From: Opitutaceae bacterium
Lineage (GTDB): Bacteria > Verrucomicrobiota > Verrucomicrobiia > Opitutales > Opitutaceae
DNA: 59,608 nucleotides
Direction: 5' to 3'
NCBI GenBank assembly: GCA_025360455.1
Contig: JANYCF010000125.1
Span: forward strand, 1 to 59,608
Shown: positions 6,677 through 16,330 of the stretch, in pieces
How positions within the stretch are numbered: position 1 is the stretch's first letter
How the letters are laid out: every line of letters begins with the position of its first letter
Translations under genes and position numbers: made by a program
The notes under the pieces: generated by a model
Told to the model about the DNA's origin: nothing
Database searches by the model: none
What the model saw: the letters and a program-made list of their open reading frames with translations, nothing else

Positions 6677-9600
6677 TCAGCTCAGGATTTGGCGGAGGCT
6701 TTCTAGGTCGAGGACGCGGGCTAAGGATTCTTCCTGCACGACGGCGCTGGCGAGAGCGGCTTTGTCGCGTTGGAGGGCGCGGATTTTTTCTTCGACCGTG
6801 CCGCGGGCCAAGATGCGGTATGCGATCACTTGGTTGCGCTGGCCGATGCGGTGCGTGCGGTCGATCGCTTGCGCTTCCACTGCTGGATTCCACCACGGAT
6901 CGTAGAGCACGACGTAGCTGGCGGCGGTGAGATTGAGGCCGGAGCCGGCGGCTTTGAGCGAGAGGAGGAACACCGGGATCGACGGGTCGCTTTGGAATTT
7001 GTCGACGAGGGCTTGGCGGTTTTCCGTCTGGCCGGTGAGCATCAGGTGCGTGATCTCGCGTTTCACGAGCTCTTCGCGGATGAGCTCGAGCATCGTGACG
7101 AATTGCGAGAACACCAAAACCTTGTGGCCTTCCGCGATGAGCGGCTCGAGCGTTTCGAGCAGGGCGTCGAGTTTCGCGCTCGAGGGTTCCTGGCCGGGTG
7201 CTTGCCCGCCGCCGATGAGGCGGGGATCGCAGCAGATTTGGCGGAGGCGGAGGAGCGACTGGAGGATGTTGAAGCGTTGGGCGTCGAATTCGCGGGCGCC
7301 ATGGACGCCGAGGAGAATCTGGCGGGCGCGTTTGAGCTCGGCGTCGTACAGCGTGCGTTGCGCGCCCTCGAGTTCGCAGACGATTTCTTCCTCGATGCGC
7401 GGCGGCAAATCGCGGGCGACTTGGGATTTGGCGCGGCGCAACAGGAAGTGTTTCACGCGGGCAGCGAGACGGGCGCGGGCGCTTTCGGGTTCGACGCGGT
7501 CGTCGTACAGGCGCTTGAACGCGCTCTGGCTGCCGAGGAGGCCGGGCATCGCGAAGGCGAAGAGACTCCAGAGATCGAGGAGGCGATTTTCCACGGGCGT
7601 GCCGGTGAGCACGAGCCGGTGCGAGGCGCGAAGCGCACGGGCGGCGTGAGCGGTGGCGCTGCCGGGATTCTTGATGTTCTGGCCTTCGTCGAGAATCACC
7701 ACGTCCCAATGACTCGTCGCGAGCGCTTCGGCGTTGAGGCGGAGCTGGGCGTAATTAGCGATGACGATATGCGCACCGGGGCCGGTGGCGGTGACGTGGG
7801 GCGAGCCGGGACTGAACGCGATCGGATGCAACGTGGGCGCGAAGCGCGCAGCTTCGAGCGGCCAGTTGGTCGTCACGGATTTCGGGCAGACGACGAGCGC
7901 GCGGAAGGGTTTCGAGGGATCGCGACCGGCGAGCCACACGAGCCAGACGAGGGCTTGGACGGTTTTGCCGAGACCCATGTCGTCGGCGAGCACGCCGCCG
8001 AAGCCGTGGTTCGAGAGCCAGGCGAGAAATTCAAACCCTTCGCGCTGATACGGGCGCAGCGTGGCGGTGATGGACTCGGGCAAAGCCGGTGGGGTTTGGG
8101 CGCGAAGCTCGAGGGCGCGGGAGCGGAGTTGGTCCCACGCGCGGGTGGCGAAAACTTCACGCAAGCTGTCGTCGCTGGCGAGTTGGAGGGCGTGGAAACG
8201 GTGTTGTTCGCCGAGGGTGGGATTTTCGGCGAGGCCGAGAGCGGTGAGGCGCGCCTGTTGTTCGTCGTTGGTTCCGAGGGTGAGACGCCGCCAGCCTTTG
8301 CCGGCGAGGCGGACGAAGCCGCCGCGAGCGGCGAGGAGGAGCGCGATTTCTTTTTGTGTGAGCGTGGTGTCGGCGGCGCGGGCGACGAGGCGGACATCGA
8401 ACCAATCGCGGGCATGGCCATCGGGTTCGATTTCCAGCGCGAAGGTTGCCTTGTCGGCCTCACGGACAAGGCCGGCGAGTTCGTCAGTGGCTTCGATGAC
8501 GGTGTCGCCGGGGAGCGTGGCGATCCAGTCGGCGAGATCATCGGCGAAAGTGTCGGTGACGGGGCGTTGCCACAGCGCGTCAGGCGTGCGGGTGGCGACC
8601 CATTGCAAACCGAAGCGGAGAAACGGACCAACCGCAGCTTGCGCGGGGGCGCGATCGTGGACGACGAGCGTTTCGCCATCGGCGGCTTTCGTGGGATGGG
8701 GCGCGTCGGCGAGTTCGCGCCAGCCTTGCGGGGTGTAGCGTTCGAGGCGGATGCCTTGGGAGGTGACGGTGGCGAGTTCGACGCAGAGCAGTTCGGAGGC
8801 TTCGGCTTCGGCGAATTTGCCTTCGGCGGCGGTGAGGAATTCGAGGGAGAGACGCAGGTGCGGGCGGAGATGTTCCTCGCGCACGGGACGTTGAAATTCC
8901 TTGGGCAGACGCGTGCCGGAGCGTTGGAAAAAACTCATCGCGGCCGGTAGGGAGAGCAACGTGCGCGGAAGAGGGATGGGCAGGGACGGGCTGGCGGGTT
9001 CGCCGGTGGAGTTGAGGAGAATTTTATCGCTGATCGGGAGCGGGCCGCGGTGGACGGTGGCACCTTCGAGATAATACGGAGCGGGCGTGCCTTCGAGGAG
9101 CACGAGGTGGGCGGGCGCGGGTGAGCCGTCGGTGTGGGTCAGGACAGCTTCGAGTTGCGTGGCGTCGCTGGCGCGGGCGCGAAGCGTCCATACGAGCGGA
9201 GTGGGGGCGAGCACGAGTGGTTCGTGGGCGGGGCCGACGAGGCAGCTGCGGGCGAGCGGATCGGTGAGCGCAACGTGCAGGGCCGCGCGAAATTCCGGGG
9301 CTTTCGGCGAGGGTTGGACGGAGCCGTGTTGGAAAACTGCGTCGCGAAAAGCGAGGGCGAGACGCAGAGCGGGCTCGTCGAAGAGCAACGTGAGCGAACG
9401 CGAATCGCTCAACCATTGGCGCAAGGTTTCCGGGTGCAGCTCTTCCCAAAGGGTGAGCGTGTTGACGCGGGTTTCCCAACGCCAAGCGCGGTCGATCAGG
9501 CGGAGACGGAGCTCGTGGCGACGCGGAGCCGTTAGCGTTTCGGGTGACGCGACGGCGGGCAAAATCGTTTGAAGTTGCTCGAAGTGGCGGGTCCAATCGC

Positions 9601-10327
9601 GGAGAGCGAGGGCTTCTTCACGGGCGGCGATGCGGGCTTGCGCGGCGGGCAGATCGGTGAGCGTGACGAGAAATTCGGGGAGAGGGAGCTGGCGGCGTTG
9701 GAGCGCGACGGCGAGGAAGGGCCAGAGTTCGAGCGGCGTGGCGGGCGGCTGGTCGCGGTCCCACCAGTTGTCACACCACGGCTGCTCGTTGAAACCATAG
9801 GCCATGTGGCGGTGCGAGGGGGGAAGGAGCCAGCTGATGGCGTACGGATCGAGATTGCCGCCTTGGAGGAGGAGGGCGTGGACTTCGGCGAGACGGCGGA
9901 GCCAGTTCAGTTCCGTGCGCTTGAGGGCGCGGCCGATTTTTTCCGCAACGAGCGTGGAGAGGGATTCGCTGGTGGCGGGAGTGGTCGGGTGCAGGGTTTC
10001 CTCGGCGGGGGCTTCGCGCAGGCGGTCGAGCAGGGCCAGGCCGGCGGCGTAGGCGTGTTTGCAATGGATCTCGACGGAGCAGGTGCAGAGAGAGGCCCAG
10101 CCGTGGGCGGAATCGTGGTCGAAACGGACCGAGTAGAGCTCGGTGCCTTGGACCTTGGCGGAGGCGCGGGTGCCGACGATGCGGAGGGCGCGGACGCGGC
10201 CTTCGCGCTGGTAGGCTTTACCGCGCTGCTGCTGTTTGCTGGCAAAGGTGCCAAGCCAAGAGGCGAGTTCGTCGGCGAGGCGCGCGAGGGCTTGATCGGC
10301 GGTGGAATGATGGCTGGAAGTAGGCAA
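6677..10327 (-). CDS. SWIM-domain SNF2/RapA-family ATPase, copy 1
   Basis: A 1216-residue Swi2/Snf2 superfamily ATPase. A SWIM zinc motif (CTCSVEIHCKHAYA, CxC-x5-CxH) lies near residue 85. The helicase core is C-terminal: motif I LADDMGLGKTVQAL, motif II VILDEGQNIKN (DEGQ rather than DEAH/DEAQ), motif III LTGTPVENRLLDLW, then KVLVFSQF, SLKAAGSGLNLTAA and motif VI QAIDRTHRIGQ. Such proteins move on DNA or strip proteins from it; the SWIM finger is a DNA or protein contact. The large middle (about residues 130-700) has no domain I recognise. A paralogue of nearly equal length lies at 12623-16285 in the same direction. Confidence 0.9.
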   Translation of the reverse strand: MPTSSHHSTADQALARLADELASWLGTFASKQQQRGKAYQREGRVRALRIVGTRASAKVQGTELYSVRFDHDSAHGWASLCTCSVEIHCKHAYAAGLALLDRLREAPAEETLHPTTPATSESLSTLVAEKIGRALKRTELNWLRRLAEVHALLLQGGNLDPYAISWLLPPSHRHMAYGFNEQPWCDNWWDRDQPPATPLELWPFLAVALQRRQLPLPEFLVTLTDLPAAQARIAAREEALALRDWTRHFEQLQTILPAVASPETLTAPRRHELRLRLIDRAWRWETRVNTLTLWEELHPETLRQWLSDSRSLTLLFDEPALRLALAFRDAVFQHGSVQPSPKAPEFRAALHVALTDPLARSCLVGPAHEPLVLAPTPLVWTLRARASDATQLEAVLTHTDGSPAPAHLVLLEGTPAPYYLEGATVHRGPLPISDKILLNSTGEPASPSLPIPLPRTLLSLPAAMSFFQRSGTRLPKEFQRPVREEHLRPHLRLSLEFLTAAEGKFAEAEASELLCVELATVTSQGIRLERYTPQGWRELADAPHPTKAADGETLVVHDRAPAQAAVGPFLRFGLQWVATRTPDALWQRPVTDTFADDLADWIATLPGDTVIEATDELAGLVREADKATFALEIEPDGHARDWFDVRLVARAADTTLTQKEIALLLAARGGFVRLAGKGWRRLTLGTNDEQQARLTALGLAENPTLGEQHRFHALQLASDDSLREVFATRAWDQLRSRALELRAQTPPALPESITATLRPYQREGFEFLAWLSNHGFGGVLADDMGLGKTVQALVWLVWLAGRDPSKPFRALVVCPKSVTTNWPLEAARFAPTLHPIAFSPGSPHVTATGPGAHIVIANYAQLRLNAEALATSHWDVVILDEGQNIKNPGSATAHAARALRASHRLVLTGTPVENRLLDLWSLFAFAMPGLLGSQSAFKRLYDDRVEPESARARLAARVKHFLLRRAKSQVARDLPPRIEEEIVCELEGAQRTLYDAELKRARQILLGVHGAREFDAQRFNILQSLLRLRQICCDPRLIGGGQAPGQEPSSAKLDALLETLEPLIAEGHKVLVFSQFVTMLELIREELVKREITHLMLTGQTENRQALVDKFQSDPSIPVFLLSLKAAGSGLNLTAASYVVLYDPWWNPAVEAQAIDRTHRIGQRNQVIAYRILARGTVEEKIRALQRDKAALASAVVQEESLARVLDLESLRQILS

Positions 10328-10586
10328 GGGGTCGATCCATGACAGTTTTCCAGCCGAGGGCGAGTCTCGCGTGCGAAAGAAGGTGAGAATTAGCGCGAGC
10401 GCTGAGTAAGTTGCGTGGGGAGAATATTTTCCTGCGGATTACGCGGAGGTTCGCAGATAAACCCCGGAATATTCTTACAGGAGGTAACGGAGAGAACAGA
10501 GATCGGACCCTCCTGCCTTTTCTCTGCGGCCTCTTGTGAAAAATCTGCCGGGGTGTCGCTTCGTCTTGGGTGCTCGAAAACGGGCA

Positions 10587-11540
10587 TCACCGCGCCAGTC
10601 GTTGCGTGAAATACTCCAGAAACTCGGCGGGCTTGGAAGTTAGTGCGACTTGGGCGTTGGGCGGGCGGCCTTCGATTGGTTTCGTCAGGCCATCGGCGGC
10701 GACTTCCAGATACATCGGCGTCAGCGGTACGATGTTTGGCGTGGCGACCAAGGCGACGGCCAGTTCGTCGAAGAGGGTGGGCATGTCCGCTTTCCACGTG
10801 TTGGTGTGGGACCAGATGAAATCGAGTGAGGCGAGGGCATCGTTCAGGGGCGTGCCGTGAGCGAAAATTTTCACGCGCCATTCCGGCGTCAGTTTCAAAT
10901 TTGCGGTTGAATCCAGTGGAGCGACAATCAAGGGCACGCCAGAGGTGAACACCGTGCGCGCGGCGGTGACGTTGGACTTTATGTTCCATTCTGGCTCGGG
11001 TGCGGAGCCCGGGGCATAGCCGCGTCGTACCGATCCGCCCATCAGGGCGATAGCTTTGACCTTGGCACCGATGCCGGGCTCAGAGTTGAGCAACGCGGCG
11101 ATATTCGTCAGCTCGCCGATGGCGATGAGCGTGATCTCACCGGGATGGGCATTGATTTGCTGGCGCATGAATTTCACGCCACCGGTGAGATGAAGGGCCG
11201 GTGAAGAAAAGTCTTTGGCCCATTCTGTCTGGGCGATGTATTGCGGCGCGGTAGAAGTGCCGGCGTAAACTGGAATTTCGGAGTGCCCTGCCACGATCAG
11301 CAACTTGGCCGCGAGGCGGGCTCGCGCCACCGCGTCGCCCGAAACGGTGGTGACGCCGAGCAGTTTCAGTTCCGGACTGTGAAGGATCTGCGCCAGCGCA
11401 TAGGCGTCGTCGATGTCGCCGCCGATATCCGTGTCGAAGATGACCGGGATGGGCTTTTGCTCTGCCGCAGTTGCAACAGTGCCAGCCAACGTCAGCGCGA
11501 CCAAGGAGAGGAAAGCGAACCGGATTATTCGGGATGTCAT
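10587..11540 (-). CDS. Exported inosine/uridine-type nucleoside hydrolase
   Basis: A 317-residue nucleoside hydrolase. After a signal peptide (MTSRIIRFAFLSLVALTLAG, cleavage near ATAAEQ) comes the calcium-binding motif PVIFDTDIGGDIDDAYALA, the signature of the IU-NH family. EWNIKSNVTAARTVF further on matches the conserved N-x-x-x-D/A region. It should split ribosyl bonds of nucleosides in the periplasm for salvage. The start at 11540 is chosen because it gives the signal peptide directly; the open frame extends further upstream without merit. It stands alone between the SNF2 gene and a divergent toxin-antitoxin module. Confidence 0.88.
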   Translation of the reverse strand: MTSRIIRFAFLSLVALTLAGTVATAAEQKPIPVIFDTDIGGDIDDAYALAQILHSPELKLLGVTTVSGDAVARARLAAKLLIVAGHSEIPVYAGTSTAPQYIAQTEWAKDFSSPALHLTGGVKFMRQQINAHPGEITLIAIGELTNIAALLNSEPGIGAKVKAIALMGGSVRRGYAPGSAPEPEWNIKSNVTAARTVFTSGVPLIVAPLDSTANLKLTPEWRVKIFAHGTPLNDALASLDFIWSHTNTWKADMPTLFDELAVALVATPNIVPLTPMYLEVAADGLTKPIEGRPPNAQVALTSKPAEFLEYFTQRLAR

Positions 11541-11696
11541 GATAGTGGGGGCTCGGCCCAGTATCGGCCGGTGGGCTTGCGCGGTCGAGGACTTTGGCGA
11601 GGGTGGCTTGATCGGGAGAATCGCCCCATTGGCGCCTTCAAAGGCGATACCGTCCACCGGCTTGACAGGTGCTATCATTGATAGCAGGTTGCCGGC

Positions 11697-11933
11697 ATGC
11701 CGCAATTGCTCGTTCGGGACATCGAAACCGCCGTCGTGAAAAAGCTGCGCCGCCGCGCCGCGGCGCAGGGCATTTCCGTGGAGGAAGCCCACCGGCAGCT
11801 GCTCCGGGGCGCGCTGCTGGGCAATCAGGCCGGTCCGCAGGATGATTTTCTCGCCTACCTGCGCAGCATTCCGACCGGCGGCCCCATCGAGTTTCCTCGC
11901 GTGGCGGATCGTCCGCGGCGGAACGAATTCTGA
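11697..11933 (+). CDS. FitA/VapB-type antitoxin
   Basis: A 78-residue ribbon-helix-helix protein: MPQLLVRDIETAVVKKLRRR is the usual FitA opening, with the strand LLVRDI and the following helices giving operator binding, then an acidic toxin-binding tail. It overlaps the toxin gene by one base (TGATG), so the pair is an operon that should repress itself. Confidence 0.85.
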   Translation: MPQLLVRDIETAVVKKLRRRAAAQGISVEEAHRQLLRGALLGNQAGPQDDFLAYLRSIPTGGPIEFPRVADRPRRNEF

Positions 11934-12343
11934 TGGCCTACCTGCTCGACACCTGCGTTCTTTCCGAGCTGCGCAAGCCGAAGGCCAATGCTGCGGTGTT
12001 GGCGTGGATGTCGGGTATCCAGCCGGAGGAAGCCTTTTTGAGCGTGCTGACTTTGGGGGAAATCCGCCGGGGCATCGAGCTGCGCCGAGCCAAGGATCAG
12101 GCGGCGGCGCGGACATTGGAACGCTGGTTGCTCGGGCTGGAGTCGCACTATGCCGACCGGATTTTGCCGGTGACGGCGGCCATTGCAGACCGCTGGGGCC
12201 GGCTGTCGCCGAATCAACCCTTGCCCGTGACGGATGGATTGATCGCCGCTACCGCAGTGGAGCACAAGTTGACCGTCGTCACGCGCAACACCGCTGATTT
12301 CGCCCGGGCGGGGGTAAACCTGCTGGATCCGTTTGAGGCGTAG
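11933..12343 (+). CDS. vapC: VapC/FitB-type PIN-domain toxin
   Basis: A 136-residue PIN-domain ribonuclease. The four acidic residues of the active site can be placed: LLDTCVLSELRK (Asp 6), LTLGEIRRGIELR (Glu), PVTDGLIAATA (Asp) and RNTADF (Asp). The FitB-like LSELRKP sequence fits its FitA-type partner. Members usually cut tRNA or rRNA. Directly behind the stop lies a fragment of the 95-residue protein family seen at 5705. Confidence 0.9.
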   Translation: MAYLLDTCVLSELRKPKANAAVLAWMSGIQPEEAFLSVLTLGEIRRGIELRRAKDQAAARTLERWLLGLESHYADRILPVTAAIADRWGRLSPNQPLPVTDGLIAATAVEHKLTVVTRNTADFARAGVNLLDPFEA

Positions 12344-12344
12344 T

Positions 12345-12389
12345 GTTCAGCCGATCAAACTCCATGACTCCACTCGCGTGCTCAGATGC
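12345..12389 (-). pseudogene. 3' fragment of the 95-residue gene family
   Basis: Minus-strand reading gives HRHLSTRVESWSLIG and a TGA, matching the ending ITFLSTQVESWSLLG of the protein at 5705-5992. Nothing upstream in this frame resembles that protein, so only the end was kept or copied. Confidence 0.6.
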
Positions 12390-12537
12390 CGATGAGCCAT
12401 GGAAGACACAGGACCTGGGAGGAAACGCGTTCGGCTTGTCCGAACGTAGCCTTGAGCTTGTCGAACGGGGCGAAGTCGGAAGGCTGAGTTCCCACCTCAA
12501 GACATCGTTCTGCTCTGGGAGTGGCTTCATCAATTCT

Positions 12538-12605
12538 GTAGCCGCGCTTGAGCGCAGCGAAAGCGTGGTTCGGACCACGTTGTCGCGTTGCTCCAACGCG
12601 GCTAC
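12538..12605. repeat. Inverted repeat, family E (GTAGCCGCGCTTGAGC)
   Basis: The element runs from GTAGCCGCGCTTGAGC to GCTCCAACGCGGCTAC with an inner GTGGTTCGGACCAC stem. Related copies are at 33821-33897 (opposite orientation) and 47845-47960. Confidence 0.7.
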
Positions 12606-12622
12606 CCTTCCTCGAAACCGTC

Positions 12623-15600
12623 TCAGCCCAGAATCTGCCGGAGACTTTCCAAGTCGAGGACTTGGGCCAGACTTTCTTCCTGCACCACGGTGGCGGCGAG
12701 GGCGGCTTTTTCTTTTTGGAGGGCGCGGATTTTCTGCTCGATCGTGTTCGCCGCCAGCAGGCGGTAGGCGATCACGGGGCGGGTCTGACCAATCCGGTGC
12801 GTGCGGTCGATGGCTTGTGCTTCCACCGCCGGATTCCACCATGGGTCGCATAGGATGACATAACTGGCGGCCGTGAGATTCAAGCCGGAGCCGGCGGCTT
12901 TCAACGAAAGGAGGAAAACGGTTTTCGTGCGGTCGCTTTGGAATTTCTCCACGAGCTCGGCGCGATTTTCCGTCTGGCCGGTTAACATCAGGTGGCCGAT
13001 GTCGGCGGTGACGAGGCGCGCCTGGATGATGTCGAGCATTTCAATAAACTGGCTGAACACGAGGACTTGGTGGCCTTCGTCGTGGAGCTCTTCGATTTGT
13101 TCGAGCAGGGCGTCGAGCTTGGCGCTGGGGAGAGCTTGATGGGCGGGATCGACGAGCGCGGGGTGGCAGCAGATCTGGCGCAGGCGGAGGAGGCTGGTGA
13201 GAATATGGAAACGCACGGCGTCGAGCGCACGGTCGGTGTCGATCCCGAGCAGCATGGCGCGGGCGCGTTTGAGTTCCGCGTCGTAGAGCGCGCGCTGGCC
13301 GCCTTCGAGATCCACGATGATTTCATCCTCGGTGCGCGGGGGCAGATCGGTGGCGACCTGGCCTTTGGTGCGGCGGAGCATGAAGTGGCGCGCGCGGCGG
13401 CGGAGGCGTTCGGGTGCGGCGGGATCGTCGTCGGGGTGGAGCCGGCGGAAGGAGGCCTGTGTGCCGAGGAGGCCGGGTTGGGCGAAGGCGAAAATACTCC
13501 AGAGATCGAGCAGGCGGTTTTCGATCGGTGTGCCGGTGAGGGCGAGGCGATGGGTGGCGGGCAACGCGCGGGCGACGACGGCGGCCTGGCTCGTGGGATT
13601 TTTAATGTACTGGGCTTCGTCGAGGATGACGGCATCCCAGCGTTGCTGTTGGAGCCAGTCACCTTGGAGCCGGAGCTGGGTGTAATTGATGATGAGCAGC
13701 GCGGGCTGGTCGGTTTGATCGAGCGGCGTGGCGGTGAGTGCCGGCGTGAAAGCCGTGGCGGCGAGCGTGGGCGTGAAGCGCGCGGTCTCCGTCAGCCAGC
13801 CGTGCATGACGCTCTTCGGGCACACGATGAGTGCGCGAAACGGCCGAATCGGTTCGGCGTTTTCTGCGGTGGGGCGCGGGGTGGTGGCGAGGTGGAGGAG
13901 CCAGGCGAGGGCTTGGACGGTTTTGCCGAGGCCCATGTCGTCGGCGAGCACGCCGCCGAATCCGTTCGCGGAAAGATGGGCGAGGAAATGGAAACCTTCC
14001 GTTTGATACGGACGCAGCGTGGCGGTGAGCGCGGCGGGCAAGGCCGGCGGCGGGAGCGCGGCAAGGGTGGCGGCGCGTTCGCGGAGGGCGGTGGCGAGGG
14101 CGTTGTCCTGGCGAGCGAGGGTGTCGGCTTCGGCGGCGAGTTGCAGCGCGTGCAGGCGGTGCGTGGTGGCGCGGCCGGTTTCAAAAACTTCGTCGGGGCG
14201 GAGGCCGAGGCGGTCGAGCGCGGCGGCGGCTTCGCCCTCGGTGTTGGCGGAGAGTTCGAGGCGTTGCCAACCGTGTTTGGGGAGGCGCACCCATTTGCCG
14301 CGGGCTTTGAGGAGGAGAGTGATTTCGTCCTTGGAGAGCGTGGTGTCGGCGATCTTGAGATCGACGGTGAGATCAAACCAGTCGCGGCCGGAGTTGCTGG
14401 CGGGGGCGGCAGTGATCGTGAGCTGGCCCTTCAGCGGCGGACCAAGCAGGCTGGCGAGATTGGGAGAGGCTTCGAAGGTGAGATCGGCGGGGAGGGCGGC
14501 GCGCCAGGCGATAAATTCCTCGGGGAAACTTTTTGTGATGTTGCGGCCCCACGCTTCGTGGTCGTGAAACCAACTGAGCTTGAACTCGGCGAATTGCGCC
14601 CCGACGGCGTTGGCGGCGGCGAGATCGAACTCCAGCACGGGATCGTCGGCGCGGCGCGGGGGCGGGGCTCGGTCGGTCCAGCGCCAGCCGTGCAGACCGG
14701 ACCAGCATTGTTCAAATTTCTGATCGTCGCTGCGCGCGAGAAGTTCGGCAATGAAGGTCGCGCTGGTCGGAGCGTCTTGGTAGTACTGTTGCTGTTCGTG
14801 CATCGAGCAGCGGAGCACGGGACGGAGGCGGACTTGTTGAAATTTCTGCTCCAGAATTTTAGGCAGGCGCAGGCCGAGGGCGCGGAAGCGGCTCATGAGG
14901 GCGGGATCGGCGAGCGCCTGGGTGGGAAGGCGGAGTGTGGGCAGAGCCGGTGGACCGCGATAGATACGGCCTTTGAATTCGTAGAGCGGCTCAGGCTGGC
15001 TCATGAACAGGCGCGCCCCGGTGGCGGGGCTGCCGTCGGGGGCGAGGAGTTGCAGGTCGAGCCGGTTGGCTTGGGCGGAGACGCTCGCCTCGAGGGAAAT
15101 GCGCTCCGCTTCCACGCGCCACGGAGAACCGTCGGCGAGAAAAATCGCAGAATGCGCCGCAGGGACGGCGAGGATGCGGTGCAGGACGGAGTCGGGCAAC
15201 GGGGACTTCGCTTGGACATCGTACCGATGGCGGTGGCACTCGGCGGCGAGCGCGTTGGTGAGAATGGCGGCGGCAGGCGGCAGGTGTTGAAAATCCGCCG
15301 GGCCGGCCTCGGCGAGACTTGAGATCCATTTTTGCGTCGGGGCTTTCCACGGTTTGTCCGGGGCCGAGCGGACTTCCACGAAAAATCCGGCGGCCGCAGC
15401 GGGCTCGGCTGAGGGCGCGCTGCTCAGACGGACGTCGATAATCTTGGCGGACTCGCTGGTGCTGACGCGAGTGGCCGGCATTTCTGTCGTGGCGTGGAAA
15501 GTGTGGCGCCAGGTTTCGAGCTCGCGTTGGACGAGCCGGTCTTCGAGGAGCGCGCGCACCTTGCCGGTGTCGGTCATGGGGCGGAACACCTCGGGGATGG

Positions 15601-16285
15601 TCCAGCCGGCGCGTTCCCAGTCGTAGGCGATGTATTGCCAGAGCGCCCAGGGATCGGCGGGCGCGCGGTTGTAGTCCCACCAGTCGGCGTACACCGCCAC
15701 GCCATACCCAAAAGTATAGCCGTACCCATTCGAGGTTTGGGGCGGCTGGGTGGAATGTGCGAACTCGTGCTGCTTCATCAGGTGGGTCGTGAGCTGGCCG
15801 AATTGCTTGAAACCGGTGAACAGCGCCGAAAGCCGGCCGAGGGAGTGGGCTTCGACTTCGCTCAGTTTGCGACCGAGTTTTTCCTCGATTTTCGGCGTCC
15901 ACTCTTCGCGGAAGGTGAGTTTCTTTTTCGCGGGAGCGGCGAGGGCGGCGGCGGTGGTGAGTTTCGCCGGGGAGGACGGGAGGACGAACCTGCATTGCTT
16001 GAGCCAGGCACAGCCGGCGGCGTAGACGTGCTGACAGCGGGTATCCACATCGCAGGAGCAGTCGCTGGACCAATGCTTGTGTTGCCACAGCAGGCTGGGC
16101 TCATGCAGGACTTCGTCGGTTTCGACGTCGGCATCAATCGCAATATCATCCTGCCATACTTTGATCACGCGATTCTCCTCGAAGAGAATGCGGCCGTTTT
16201 CGCGGGCTTTCTTGCTGAAATTTTGCAGGTCAGCGAGCAGGGCCTGCAGCGCAAGCGGCGAAGCTGGATCGTCAGCTTTGTCCAT
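12623..16285 (-). CDS. SWIM-domain SNF2/RapA-family ATPase, copy 2
   Basis: A 1220-residue paralogue of the ATPase at 6677-10327. The SWIM zinc motif CSCDVDTRCQHVYA lies near residue 80. The ATPase core has LADDMGLGKTVQALAWL, VILDEAQYIKNP, LALTGTPIENRLLDLW, VLVFSQFIEMLD, SLKAAGSGLNLTAASYV and QAIDRTHRIGQ, and both proteins end QEESLA-VLDLESLRQIL-. Motif II is DEAQ here and DEGQ in copy 1. The C-terminal halves are very alike while the N-terminal 600 residues have diverged, so the copies may act on different targets. The role is unknown; RapA-like polymerase recycling or DNA repair are options. Confidence 0.9.
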   Translation of the reverse strand: MDKADDPASPLALQALLADLQNFSKKARENGRILFEENRVIKVWQDDIAIDADVETDEVLHEPSLLWQHKHWSSDCSCDVDTRCQHVYAAGCAWLKQCRFVLPSSPAKLTTAAALAAPAKKKLTFREEWTPKIEEKLGRKLSEVEAHSLGRLSALFTGFKQFGQLTTHLMKQHEFAHSTQPPQTSNGYGYTFGYGVAVYADWWDYNRAPADPWALWQYIAYDWERAGWTIPEVFRPMTDTGKVRALLEDRLVQRELETWRHTFHATTEMPATRVSTSESAKIIDVRLSSAPSAEPAAAAGFFVEVRSAPDKPWKAPTQKWISSLAEAGPADFQHLPPAAAILTNALAAECHRHRYDVQAKSPLPDSVLHRILAVPAAHSAIFLADGSPWRVEAERISLEASVSAQANRLDLQLLAPDGSPATGARLFMSQPEPLYEFKGRIYRGPPALPTLRLPTQALADPALMSRFRALGLRLPKILEQKFQQVRLRPVLRCSMHEQQQYYQDAPTSATFIAELLARSDDQKFEQCWSGLHGWRWTDRAPPPRRADDPVLEFDLAAANAVGAQFAEFKLSWFHDHEAWGRNITKSFPEEFIAWRAALPADLTFEASPNLASLLGPPLKGQLTITAAPASNSGRDWFDLTVDLKIADTTLSKDEITLLLKARGKWVRLPKHGWQRLELSANTEGEAAAALDRLGLRPDEVFETGRATTHRLHALQLAAEADTLARQDNALATALRERAATLAALPPPALPAALTATLRPYQTEGFHFLAHLSANGFGGVLADDMGLGKTVQALAWLLHLATTPRPTAENAEPIRPFRALIVCPKSVMHGWLTETARFTPTLAATAFTPALTATPLDQTDQPALLIINYTQLRLQGDWLQQQRWDAVILDEAQYIKNPTSQAAVVARALPATHRLALTGTPIENRLLDLWSIFAFAQPGLLGTQASFRRLHPDDDPAAPERLRRRARHFMLRRTKGQVATDLPPRTEDEIIVDLEGGQRALYDAELKRARAMLLGIDTDRALDAVRFHILTSLLRLRQICCHPALVDPAHQALPSAKLDALLEQIEELHDEGHQVLVFSQFIEMLDIIQARLVTADIGHLMLTGQTENRAELVEKFQSDRTKTVFLLSLKAAGSGLNLTAASYVILCDPWWNPAVEAQAIDRTHRIGQTRPVIAYRLLAANTIEQKIRALQKEKAALAATVVQEESLAQVLDLESLRQILG

Positions 16286-16330
16286 GGTGATGCGCAGTGA
16301 GAGGGAAGCGGCGGGCAGAATGAAGACCGC

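Noticed and set aside
6770-8950. Long open frame of 726 codons on the plus strand
   Set aside because: It lies opposite the SNF2 gene. Its composition (Ala, Gly, Glu, Arg-rich) is that of an antisense frame in GC-rich DNA, and no domain is visible.
12992-15322. Open frame of 776 codons on the plus strand
   Set aside because: It is the antisense shadow of the second SNF2 gene, with the same low-complexity composition.
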